DNA of 64,000 nt from Malus domestica (Eukaryota > Streptophyta > Magnoliopsida > Rosales > Rosaceae), in assembly GCF_042453785.1 (NCBI RefSeq), contig NC_091673.1, positions 11,813,501-11,877,500 on the forward strand, written 5' to 3'. This document shows, piece after piece, positions 37,348 through 48,954 of this stretch. Made by a program: the position numbers and the translations under genes. Numbering within the stretch: position 1 is the stretch's first letter; every line of letters begins with the position of its first letter. Below the pieces are notes generated by a model, which saw only the letters and a program-made list of their open reading frames with translations, was not told the origin of the DNA and did no database searches.

Positions 37348-39223
37348 TCTATATATAAAGTCAATGACAAAGGTGAATAGTGATTTTGGTGTTATCAAGT
37401 TTCAATAAAAATTTGGACAAAAATACCCCCAAGATAAAAAATATCAAAGGTATCCCAAAATAATGTATCAAATAAAACAGGGGCATTTTCATCATTTCAA
37501 CAATATTTGTTTATTAATTATTTTTTTGTGGTTTTTTTTTGTTTTTTTAAATTAGTACCTCACCATAGGCTAGCAATAATGTGATTCAATTTCTCTATTT
37601 TTAAACAAGTTCAAAACATCTTAATGTCGGTTATAAAAAAGTCATTCGCACACGGATGATAAATGTGATTAAATTAGTTGTCAAATGATTATTTTTTTTT
37701 ACAAACGATATTATTTACACTAAGGGGAAGGGGGTGGGCTTAGCCTCACAATGGGCTAGCAATAATGTGATTTAATCAGCTGTTTATTAAATATTATTTT
37801 CTCTATTTTTAAATACGTTCAAAACATCTTAAGAGACGTGTAATACCGATTATAAAAAAAGTATTTTGCACGCGGATAATAATGTAATTAAATTACATTA
37901 AATTAGTTGTCAAATGATTGTTTTTTATTTATTAACAAACGATATTATTTACACTAAGGGGGAGGGGTGAGCTTAGCCTTACAATAGACTAGCAATAATA
38001 TGATTCAATCAGTTGTTTATTAAATATTATTTTCTTTATTTTTAAACATATATTCAAAACATCTTAAGAGGCGTGTAATGCCGGTTATAAAAAAAGTCTT
38101 TTGCACGCGAATAATAATGTGACTAAATTAGTTGTCAAATGATTGTTTTTTTTTTAACAAATGATATTAACTACACTAAGGGGGGGAGGGGGTGGGCTTA
38201 GCCTCATAATGGGCTAGCAATAATTTGATTCAATCAATTATTTATTAAATATTATTTTCTCCATTCTTAATGTAAATTCTACAGAGACCGATTTTATTAT
38301 GTGAATTCAGTTGCTTTAATTAGTTTATGAGTGGTTTCGTCTAGCATGATCTAAGATGATTCATTTACTTCAAATATTTGACTTTCCTTTTGTCAATTTA
38401 CGTATATAAATACATTTAAAACGTGTAAGTCGCACGTAGCACGCACTGATTCAAAAAATGCCTTTGTCATTTTAATTAGTTTTTTTTTTTGGTGCTGTTT
38501 TTTTTTAATTAGTACCTCACAATAGGCTAGCAATAATGTGATTCATTTTTCTATTTTAAAACACGTTCAAAACATCTTAAGAGACGTGTAATGCCGGTTA
38601 TAAAAAAGGTATGTCGCATGTGAATAATAATGTGATTAAATTAGTTGTCAAATGATTATTTTTTTAACAAAATATATTATTTACACTAAGGAAGAGGGGG
38701 TGGGCTTAGCCTCACAATAGACTAGTAATAATGTGATTCAATCAGTTATTTATTAAATATTATTTTCTCTATTTTTAAACACGTTCAAAACATCTTAAGA
38801 GACGTGTAATGCCGGTTATAAAAAAGGTCTTTCGCACGCGGATAATAATGTGATTAAATTAGTTGTCAAATGATTTTTTTTTAAATAAACGATATTATCT
38901 ACACTAAAAGGGAGGGGGTGTGCTTAGCCTCACAATGGGCTAGCAATAATGTGATTCAATCAATTGTTTATTAAATATTATTTTCTCTATTCTTAATGTA
39001 ATTTCTATAGAGACTGATTTTATTATGTGAATTCAGCTGCTTTAATTGGTTTATCAGAGGTTTCTTCTAGCATGATATAAGATTATTCATTTACTTCAAA
39101 TATTTGACTTTCCTTTTGTCAATTTACGCATATAAATACATTTAAAACGTGTAAGTCATGTATAGAACGCCGTGATTCAAAAAATGCCTTCTGCATGTGC
39201 GTGAGCACGTGCATGAAGGCTAG
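37348..39223 (+). mobile_element. Helitron-like element A, built largely of tandem repeats
   Basis: Left end TCTATATATAAAG at 37348, a common start of plant non-autonomous Helitrons. Right end is a hairpin around 39192-39214 (TGCATGTGC-GTGA-GCACGTGCA) followed by AAGG and CTAG at 39220-39223. It contains no Rep/helicase. Most of the body is a roughly 220-bp repeat (see the array entry). The unique segment before the hairpin is present twice, at about 38275-38455 without the hairpin and at 38995-39223 with it, so the element seems to contain an earlier, truncated end. The base before the left TC is T, not the expected A, so the exact start is uncertain by a base. Confidence 0.7.
37533..38995 (+). 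repeat. Tandem array, ~220-bp unit containing a SINE tail
   Basis: Units begin at a T-run followed by ACAAACGATATTATTTACAC or a close variant at 37701, 37935, 38157, 38667 and 38886, with partial units at about 37533 and 38480 and more beyond the second LTR element at 48420-48717. Spacing between neighbouring units is 219 to 234 bp. The first ~75 bases of each unit match the 3' part of the SINEs at 36392 and 36662. The remainder (ATTATTTTCTCTATTTTTAA, then CGTTCAAAACATCTTAAGAG and GATAATAATGTGATTAAATT) is specific to the array. Confidence 0.8.
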
Positions 39224-39401
39224 TTATATATAAAGCTGGAGGCCAGTTTTGGTGTCATGACTTCGACAAAAATATTAGGACAAAATTGCCCCTCAACCAA
39301 AAAAATCCAAAAGCAGCCCAATATAATATATCAAATAAAGCAGGGAAGAGAGAAAAGAATAAAAAAAATGGAAGGATGAGTGAAAGTTGATGGTGCCCAT
39401 G

Positions 39402-42014
39402 TGACACACCCCGTCCCGAAGGAGGGCATGCTGGCCGTCACGTGAGAGTGACGTAACCATTTGCACAGTACGGAAGCTTTAAGATACAATTTAAATTGAT
39501 ACACCCGAAGGTGAGTCCTAATTTTGTCCAATCTGTCAGAACACCGTCGAATTCCTCGTAGTCACCACACCTTTGTGATTCCTGAACCTGGAGGGGCGCA
39601 AAACCAAAATTGAGTGGGTCAGTAAAACAATTCTTTTCCAAATCCAAACATTTCTCAAAACGTTGTAACCCCTCTCCGTAAAACCTGTATACTTTCCCAG
39701 AAATGTAAAATATAAATATACATATATATTCTCAAAACTTCATTTTTTACTATCTCAACATTATCTCTTTATCAATCATGCCATGCCATGTCATCTCAAC
39801 ATTTCTCATATTAATTATGCCATGCCACATCATCTCAACAGTAATAAGGTATGAATGCATCAACATAATCATATCAGGTGCAAGAAAGTAATCAACCGTA
39901 GGCCCTCTAATAGCCCTATACGGTTGAACCTAGAGCTCAAAATCTATCATTATCACTCTACCGGAGTCACCTCTGTGACCCGTCCGGCCTTCTGCACACA
40001 AGTTACGCTCTAGTGCTTCTCATAAATCATCTGTGCACATAATCTAAGGTCACCCACCAGTCGGAATCTCACTAACACTCTCGCGACTGGTCTGTCGTAC
40101 CCACTCCGCGTGGACTGTACGACTAGCATCTACTTGGATCCAAGGCGAGCGTGCGATGCGGTGAATACTATAAGCACTAAACCATCGTGCAGGATTTGAG
40201 CTCAATATATATCATCATCATCATAACAGTAATTAAATACTCATCTGTGCGTCCACCGCACCATTTCATACATATGCATCATAAATCAATTCTTACCTGT
40301 GCGTCCACCGCACCAATTCATACATATGCATCATATATTAATTCATGCATGGCATTTCAACTCACATTTCTATATACTTTTCATATCAATTCTATGCATG
40401 GTATTTCACTTCCCGTTTTTCCACATAATTCATATGCATTTCATTTTAAACATAATTTCATGCATTTTCAATTTCTGGGAAAACGTTAAGTATATATATA
40501 TATACGGAAAACAAAACTGCCCACTCACCTGGAGTTCGCCCTACAACTCCCTAGCACAATACGCCAAGGCGTCATGACGATCGGCGCCTAAAACAATAAT
40601 CAATTCCAACCTCAGAATTCATATCGATAGAATATATAACTTATATAAAATACGTCACTACGTAGATTGATCCGGAAGATCCACCCCTCAGATTTTAAAT
40701 CCATAACTTCCAGAGGTCCACATTATACCTCTAGGACAACATCCTAAAATTTCATTACCATCCAACGGTCGGATCTCCGTCAATTTCCAAAACTAAGTGA
40801 CGTTTAACATTTTATATTATGGACTTACAATTCCAATTCCGGAAGATCCGTAACTCGGATTCCCAATCCGTAAGTTCCAATAATCCTCAAATATTACGTA
40901 TTACAACGTATCAAAGTTTGGTGACGATCCAACGGTCGGATCATCAATTCACATTTTCACCTAAATGTGAAAACTATAAAACGTTATTTGAACACCTAAC
41001 CAACAATCTTCAATAACTTTCTCATACGGTGTTCAATTTAGGTATATGAATATACCACAGCGATCTACTCGACGTCACGGACGTCGACATATTTTTAAAA
41101 TAATTTTATTTTTATTTTTTATTTTTACTGTAGCACCTTCTTCTTCCTTGGGTCGCCGGACTGGTTTTTCCGGCGGCCGTTTTCTGGGCAGTTTTTCAAA
41201 TTGCCATAACTTTGTCATTTCTCAACGAAATCAAGTGATTCAAAAACGAAAGTTGTAGCCCTTGAAGAGACAAAGAGAATGGTACCTTTCCCAACACCTA
41301 ATTCGCCGTAGTTTGGCCGGAAACTGCCTCGAAAGCCTCAGAGGTCGCCGAAAACTGGGTATTTTTCAAATGAGTATAACTTCTTCAATACTCAACGAAA
41401 TTGAGTGAAACAAAAAGGAAAGTTGTAGTACTTGACGAGACGAAGAGATTGATACCTACCTCGACGCCTAACTCGCCGGGGATTCGCCGGAAAATGCCTC
41501 GAAAGCTCCGGCCAAACTTTGAACTTATCGATCTCCGTGTTCTTACGTCCAAAAACTTCCAACGAAGCACTCCGAGCTTCCTTGGAACCTCACTAAGCTC
41601 ACTGTGAGCTTGGATTGTCCTAAAACAAAGTCAATTCGAAGATCATGAACAGTGCACTTTCACGGGGAGTTTAGAATCTAGGTTTTCCGAAGTAAAACTT
41701 ACCTGAAATTGGTGTCTACGTGATCGTGGAGTCTCCAGGAGTTCGATGGTGGTCTTAACTCCGTCGTTGGTGGAAGTTTAAGGTTGTTTTGTGGTTGGTT
41801 TGTTCGAACGGAGAAGAAGAGTGACAGAGAGAGAGAGATTCGTGAGGGAGGAGAGAGAGACAGTATGCAGAAAATAGGGAGAGGATTGAGGGGTGTGGGG
41901 ATCCCACGTGTCCAACTCAATCCAAATTGTTAAATTTTCGCCCCTTAGTCCCGTTTAAGGGCATTTTCGTCTTTTCATGTCCTCGGAATTAAAATTCCGG
42001 GACGGGCTGTGACA
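39402..42014 (-). repeat. 3' LTR of copy 2
   Basis: Direct repeat partner of 45728-48342. On the plus strand it begins TGACACACCCCGTCCC and ends GACGGGCTGTGACA. Confidence 0.92.
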
Positions 42015-45000
42015 ATCTTCCCTCCTTATAGAATTTCGTCCCCGAAATTCCAGCAACCAACTAAATCAACCATACTCCAACAATAGCTTCGGGTAAATCT
42101 TTCTCATCCGATTCTCTTTCTCCCACATACTTTTCTACTGAATGATTTCCTTCACAAAGCTTTTACTACTTACTCTGTCTTAATTCTCAGGACCTTCTTT
42201 TTCCAATCCAAAGTCGTCCTTGATTCCTTATCAAGTCGAATCCAATTTAATTCTCAATAGTTACACCAGAATCTCATGTGACGAATCTGCCACCTAGTGA
42301 CAACGCATCGAATCATAAAATATGTTTTGCACCTTAACCAATTCTGAGGGCATCACAAGCTTGTAAGCAACTTCACCAACTTTTCGATAATCACTTAAGT
42401 CCGATTACCTTAGGATTTAACTTACCTTCTTTCTCTACCTTGGTTAATTCTTAAATTTCTTCGTCAAGCATTTAAGTTTCAAGTACGACCTTACCAAACA
42501 GGCCTAACTTGAAATTTAACAAGTATAACTTCTTCTCGATCTTCCATTCTTAATTTTTCTTCCGTTGGTTTTCAATCCACAAGATGATACTCTTGGCAAA
42601 CGTGCCAGACATTAATCTTACTGTAGTCTTCTCACCAAGTGCTTCAGTTAGAACAAACTTTACGATCACCCTGATCGTACAATCATGTTCATTAAGCAAT
42701 ACAATTCACTTTCGCTGCCTCATATCAAAATCCTTCCAAGTAATGGATATTGAAGACTTTTTGGATTCGTAAAAATCTTGCATTCTTACCAAATATAATG
42801 CCTTCATAACTTCACAGCAAGAATGGTAATCATGATTTCTAAGTCACCCGTAGGGTAATTCATCTTATGAGATTCCATTTATCGTGAAACGTATGCAATC
42901 ACCCTAACATTTGCATCAACATGCATCCAATACCATTCAAGAAACATCACTAAAAATTTATGATTACCACTATTCTCTGGGAATACCAAAATACGTGCAT
43001 GAGTGAGGAAATACTTCAGTTGTTGAATCCTTTGCTCACAATTTCCTTCCCACTCATACATAACCTCTTTTCTCAACAGTCTCGTCAATGACAAAGCAAT
43101 GACTGAAAAATCTTTCACAACCATCCAAGATAGCCTGGTAAGCTAAGAAATTCTGAATCTCAATTACAGCTCGTGGTTGTTCCAATTTCTCAATTTCTGC
43201 TATCTTTTAAGGATTCACTTGAATACCTTAAGAATATATAACAAATCTCAGAATGCCACCTGATTCGTCTAACTTTAGCATTTGCTACTTAGCATACAAC
43301 CAACGTTCTCTCAATCTTTGGTTCACCGACTTAATACGTTTACATGCTCTGCTCTGGCTCAGAATATGCCAGAATATCTTCAATAAAAATGATATCAATC
43401 TATCAAGGCATTATTGGAATACTTCATCCATCAACTCATAAAACAGCATGAGTATCCACATAGCATCACCAAACTTCATAAGGACCATAACAAGTCCAGA
43501 AAACCATCTTATGATCAACGTCACTTATAATATTCAATTGGTAGTAACTAGATCTCAATTCAATCTTTGAATCTTTGCAATTACTTCTGAGCTGGTTAAA
43601 TAAACATCAGTACATTACCATGGATAACGGTTCTTAATCGTTACCCGACTCCATTGTCTATAATCAATGAACAATCTCTAAGTCCATTTTCTTCCTCACC
43701 AACAAACTGGGGCTCCTCAAAAATGTTGTACTAGGTTGAATGAAACTTTTATCAACCAATTCTTTCAACTGAATTTCCAATTCCCTTAACTCATCCTGAA
43801 CCAATCTTTAACATAGATTTATACCTGGCAACAAATCAATAGTGAACCTCATATCTCTGCCTGAAGGCAATCCAGGTATACTTTCAGGGAAGACATCAAG
43901 AAAAGTCTAACCCCTTTTTGACATTATTCACACTACTCCAAACAACATCATTTAGCACCACACGAGCTAATATTTTTGACAGCCTTTCGAAAACAATCTC
44001 TTTGCTCTCACAGCATAAATAACGACCTGACTCAATCCACTTTGCATACTTACAAAAGTAATCTCTGGTCATCCAGATCGATGGAAAGTACTGGTTTCCC
44101 TTAACATTCCGTCTTGTCACAATTATAACCAACCAATCTAATGGAAATAATTTAACCGACACAATACATACTCTATTACTACTAAGCATTCTGAATAAGT
44201 ACAATACTAACATAAAATAATCTACTGGTTTGCTTGCTTAACGAATCCACGAATGAGTTATTAATATTACGGTCTGCAGCCCGCAATACTGATAAATCAT
44301 CGTTGTCTCGATAAGTAGGCAACCACTCTCAAAGATATAACATTACTATTTTGTTACTCAATGCAAAATACATACACTCGTCTCAACTACATTTATTTAC
44401 TACTCTCTAGGTAATAACATACATAATAAGAAATATATCAGCCGAAGTCAACTAGAATGACCAATACGGCTGATTCAACTCTTATCTCAATAATACGTCG
44501 GCCGGATCCACTCCGCGTGGTCGGTACGGCCGAGCCTATAACTCACCAATTTCTCATGTGTCAATCGAATCCACTTCTCATGGTCTGTACGGCTGAACAT
44601 ATAACTCATCAAATCTCTCTGTACTCACGGTCAATCCGACTAAACTACTAAATCCATAACTCTGCTGAATCAACACTATGATGTCATAGAAAACTGTTGG
44701 GTACAACTGATTCTAGGGACGATTCACAATTCTGTGTCCCCTCTGTTCACATAAACACATTCATTAATTTCACACTTCCCAAAGTGTTAATTTTGTACCT
44801 GCTGCACAAAGTACATTTCCTTTACTCGAGACACCTTGTCTCAAATATCTGGGATTACCAGTATATCCATCACTTTTACTCTGACCAGCGACATTAAAAC
44901 CTCAGCTGGAAGAATTAACTCTAGCTTCACTTCTTTCGAAGCTCTGAATCTTTCTATCTCCTTGATATGACGAATCATTAACTTTATCGTCTTCTTTTAA

Positions 45001-45727
45001 TTCCCATTCATTTCTTATTCTTCTTTATTCTCGTTGATCATGTTCTCAGAGTCCTCAAGACTCAACAGCATCTCGTATATTCCTGGTAAGAAGTATAATG
45101 GATAGTGGTCACCCAAAATACCACTTCCCTTTTTGCCACCCAGCTTAAAACAACATAACACCTCCACCAATAACAACAATATCTGGATGGAACAAGGCAA
45201 GTCTGAAAACTTTCTATAATATCCCTCGATCATCACCTTCCTTGTCTCATATTTGTAAACTCTTGTTTACTACCATCGATAAATGCCGGAGGGATAAACT
45301 TTTCCTTAAACAAGTCCTTAAACAATTTTAAATCGGCTGTTCCTCCGGTGACAACAATTAATACTCCTGCTTCCATCAGGATACACGTTCATAACTCAAA
45401 CCAGGTAGTCATCTCGACCCCTTGTCAGAAGGAAGATTCCTTTGACTTGCATAATCCGAAACATCTTTTCCAAATGGTTAAACCGTTACTTCGCTCCCTC
45501 AGGTTCATCATTTCTCTTAAGTGATTCAAATTCAACTCATAACCCATCTTAAAATGTCCCTTTTTATAATAGACTGAATCACCATAATAATAGTTTCCCC
45601 TAAACCGTTATATTAGGGAGACTAAATTCCTCTAACTAAGTGGCTTGCTACGAGGCGGTGTAGTTCTGACAGAATTCACTAGAACTTCTCAAAATGTCCA
45701 AGATTGCAACCATGCTCTGATACCAAC

Positions 45728-48342
45728 TGACACACCCCGTCCCGAAGGAGGGCATGCTGGCCGTCACGTGAGAGTGACGTAACCATTTGCACAGTACGGA
45801 AGCTTTAAGATACAATTTAAATTGATACACCCGAAGGTGAGTCCTAATTTTGTCCAATCTGTCAGAACACCGTCGAATTCCTCGTAGTCACCACACCTTT
45901 GTGATTCCTGAACCTGGAGGGGCGCAAAACCAAAATTGAGTGGGTCAGTAAAACAATTCTTTTCCAAATCCAAACATTTCTCAAAACGTTGTAACCCCTC
46001 TCCGTAAAACCTGTATACTTTCCCAGAAATGTAAAATATAAATATACATATATATTCTCAAAACTTCATTTTTTACTATCTCAACATTATCTCTTTATCA
46101 ATCATGCCATGCCATGTCATCTCAACATTTCTCATATTAATTATGCCATGCCACATCATCTCAACAGTAATAAGGTATGAATGCATCAACATAATCATAT
46201 CAGGTGCAAGAAAGTAATCAACCGTAGGCCCTCTAATAGCCCTATACGGTTGAACCTAGAGCTCAAAATCTATCATTATCACTCTACCGGAGTCACCTCT
46301 GTGACCCGTCCGGCCTTCTGCACACAAGTTACGCTCTAGTGCTTCTCATAAATCATCTGTGCACATAATCTAAGGTCACCCACCAGTCGGAATCTCACTA
46401 ACACTCTCGCGACTGGTCTGTCGTACCCACTCCGCGTGGACTGTACGACTAGCATCTACTTGGATCCAAGGCGAGCGTGCGATGCGGTGAATACTATAAG
46501 CACTAAACCATCGTGCAGGATTTGAGCTCAATATATATCATCATCATCATAACAGTAATTAAATACTCATCTGTGCGTCCACCGCACCATTTCATACATA
46601 TGCATCATAAATCAATTCTTACCTGTGCGTCCACCGCACCAATTCATACATATGCATCATATATTAATTCATGCATGGCATTTCAACTCACATTTCTATA
46701 TACTTTTCATATCAATTCTATGCATGGTATTTCACTTCCCGTTTTTCCACATAATTCATATGCATTTCATTTTAAACATAATTTCATGCATTTTCAATTT
46801 CTGGGAAAACGTTAAGTATATATATATATACGGAAAACAAAACTGCCCACTCACCTGGAGTTCGCCCTACAACTCCCTAGCACAATACGCCAAGGCGTCA
46901 TGACGATCGGCGCCTAAAACAATAATCAATTCCAACCTCAGAATTCATATCGATAGAATATATAACTTATATAAAATACGTCACTACGTAGATTGATCCG
47001 GAAGATCCACCCCTCAGATTTTAAATCCATAACTTCCAGAGGTCCACATTATACCTCTAGGACAACATCCTAAAATTTCATTACCATCCAACGGTCGGAT
47101 CTCCGTCAATTTCCAAAACTAAGTGACGTTTAACATTTTATATTATGGACTTACAATTCCAATTCCGGAAGATCCGTAACTCGGATTCCCAATCCGTAAG
47201 TTCCAATAATCCTCAAATATTACGTATTACAACGTATCAAAGTTTGGTGACGATCCAACGGTCGGATCATCAATTCACATTTTCACCTAAATGTGAAAAC
47301 TATAAAACGTTATTTGAACACCTAACCAACAATCTTCAATAACTTTCTCATACGGTGTTCAATTTAGGTATATGAATATACCACAGCGATCTACTCGACG
47401 TCACGGACGTCGACATATTTTTAAAATAATTTTATTTTTATTTTTTATTTTTACTGTAGCACCTTCTTCTTCCTTGGGTCGCCGGACTGGTTTTTCCGGC
47501 GGCCGTTTTCTGGGCAGTTTTTCAAATTGCCATAACTTTGTCATTTCTCAACGAAATCAAGTGATTCAAAAACGAAAGTTGTAGCCCTTGAAGAGACAAA
47601 GAGAATGGTACCTTTCCCAACACCTAGTTCGCCGTAGTTTGGCCGGAAACTGCCTCGAAAGCCTCAGAGGTCGCCGAAAACTGGGTATTTTTCAAATGAG
47701 TATAACTTCTTCAATACTCAACGAAATTGAGTGAAACAAAAAGGAAAGTTGTAGTACTTGACGAGACGAAGAGATTGATACCTACCTCGACGCCTAACTC
47801 GCCGGGGATTCGCCGGAAAATGCCTCGAAAGCTCCGGCCAAACTTTGAACTTATCGATCTCCGTGTTCTTACGTCCAAAAACTTCCAACGAAGCACTCCG
47901 AGCTTCCTTGGAACCTCACTAAGCTCACTGTGAGCTTGGATTGTCCTAAAACAAAGTCAATTCGAAGATCATGAACAGTGCACTTTCACGGGGAGTTTAG
48001 AATCTAGGTTTTCCGAAGTAAAACTTACCTGAAATTGGTGTCTACGTGATCGTGGAGTCTCCAGGAGTTCGATGGTGGTCTTAACTCCGTCGTTGGTGGA
48101 AGTTTAAGGTTGTTTTGTGGTTGGTTTGTTCGAACGGAGAAGAAGAGTGACAGAGAGAGAGAGAGATTCGTGAGGGAGGAGAGAGAGACAGTATGCAGAA
48201 AATAGGGAGAGGATTGAGGGGTGTGGGGATCCCACGTGTCCAACTCAATCCAAATTGTTAAATTTTCGCCCCTTAGTCCCGTTTAAGGGCATTTTCGTCT
48301 TTTCATGTCCTCGGAATTAAAATTCCGGGACGGGCTGTGACA
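45728..48342 (-). repeat. 5' LTR of copy 2
   Basis: Direct repeat partner of 39402-42014; two bases longer because of one extra GA step in a microsatellite. Ends at the CCATG duplication. Confidence 0.92.
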
Positions 48343-48954
48343 CCATGTGAAGGGGAAAGAAAAATATAATAAAAAATAAGGAAAATCATGAATATTGTAT
48401 TAAAAACATCTTAAAATGCACGTAGTACCTCATAATAGGCTAACAATAATGTGATTCAATCAGTTGTTCGTTAAATGTTATTTTCTCTATTTTTAAACAC
48501 AATCAAAATATCTTAAGAGGCGTGTATGCCGGTTATAGAAAAAGTTTTTTGCACCTGCATAATAATGTGATTAAATTAGTTGTCAAATGATTTTTTTTTT
48601 ACAAACGATATTATTTACACTAAGAACGATAGGGGGAGGGGCGGGCTTAGCCTCACAATGAGCTAATAATAATGTGATTCAATCAATTGTTTATTAAATA
48701 TTGTTTTCTCTATTCTTAATGTAAATTCAATAGATGTTGATTTTATTTGTGAATTTAGATGCTTTGATTGGTTTATAAGGGGTTTCTTCTAGCATGATCT
48801 AAGATTATTCATTTACTTCAAATATTTAACTTTCCTTTTGTCAATTTATGCATATAAGTACATTTAAAACGTGTAAGTTGCGTGTAGCACGCCATGATTC
48901 AAAAAATGTCTTCTGCACGCGCGTGAGCGCGTGCATGCAGGCTAGTAATATTAA

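Larger units (their letters stand above)
39402..48342 (-). mobile_element. Ty3 LTR retrotransposon (chromovirus, Tekay-like), copy 2, coding region broken
   Basis: Minus-strand relative of copy 1. LTRs at 45728-48342 (5', 2615 bp) and 39402-42014 (3', 2613 bp); internal part 3.71 kb. Exact 5-bp duplication CCATG at 39397-39401 and 48343-48347. The initiator tRNA-Met binding site (TGGTATCAGAGC on minus) adjoins the 5' LTR and the purine tract AAGGAGGGAAGA adjoins the 3' LTR. Gag, reverse transcriptase and RNase H remnants are the same worn pieces as in copy 1; the coding part is broken many times. The LTRs differ by one substitution that I saw and one CT-repeat step, so it is young. The first ~350 bp of its LTR differ strongly from copy 1, marking another subfamily. 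Lies inside Helitron B. Confidence 0.92.
39224..48945 (+). mobile_element. Helitron-like element B, split by the second LTR element
   Basis: Starts directly after the CTAG of element A with TTATATATAAAGCTGGAGG and ends with a perfect hairpin GCACGCGC-GTGA-GCGCGTGC (48915-48934) and CTAG at 48942-48945. Without the inserted LTR element it is about 780 bp. The right part repeats the array unit and the same pre-hairpin segment as element A. Head-to-tail Helitrons are a known habit of the group (a new copy landing at the 3' end of an older one). Confidence 0.68.
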
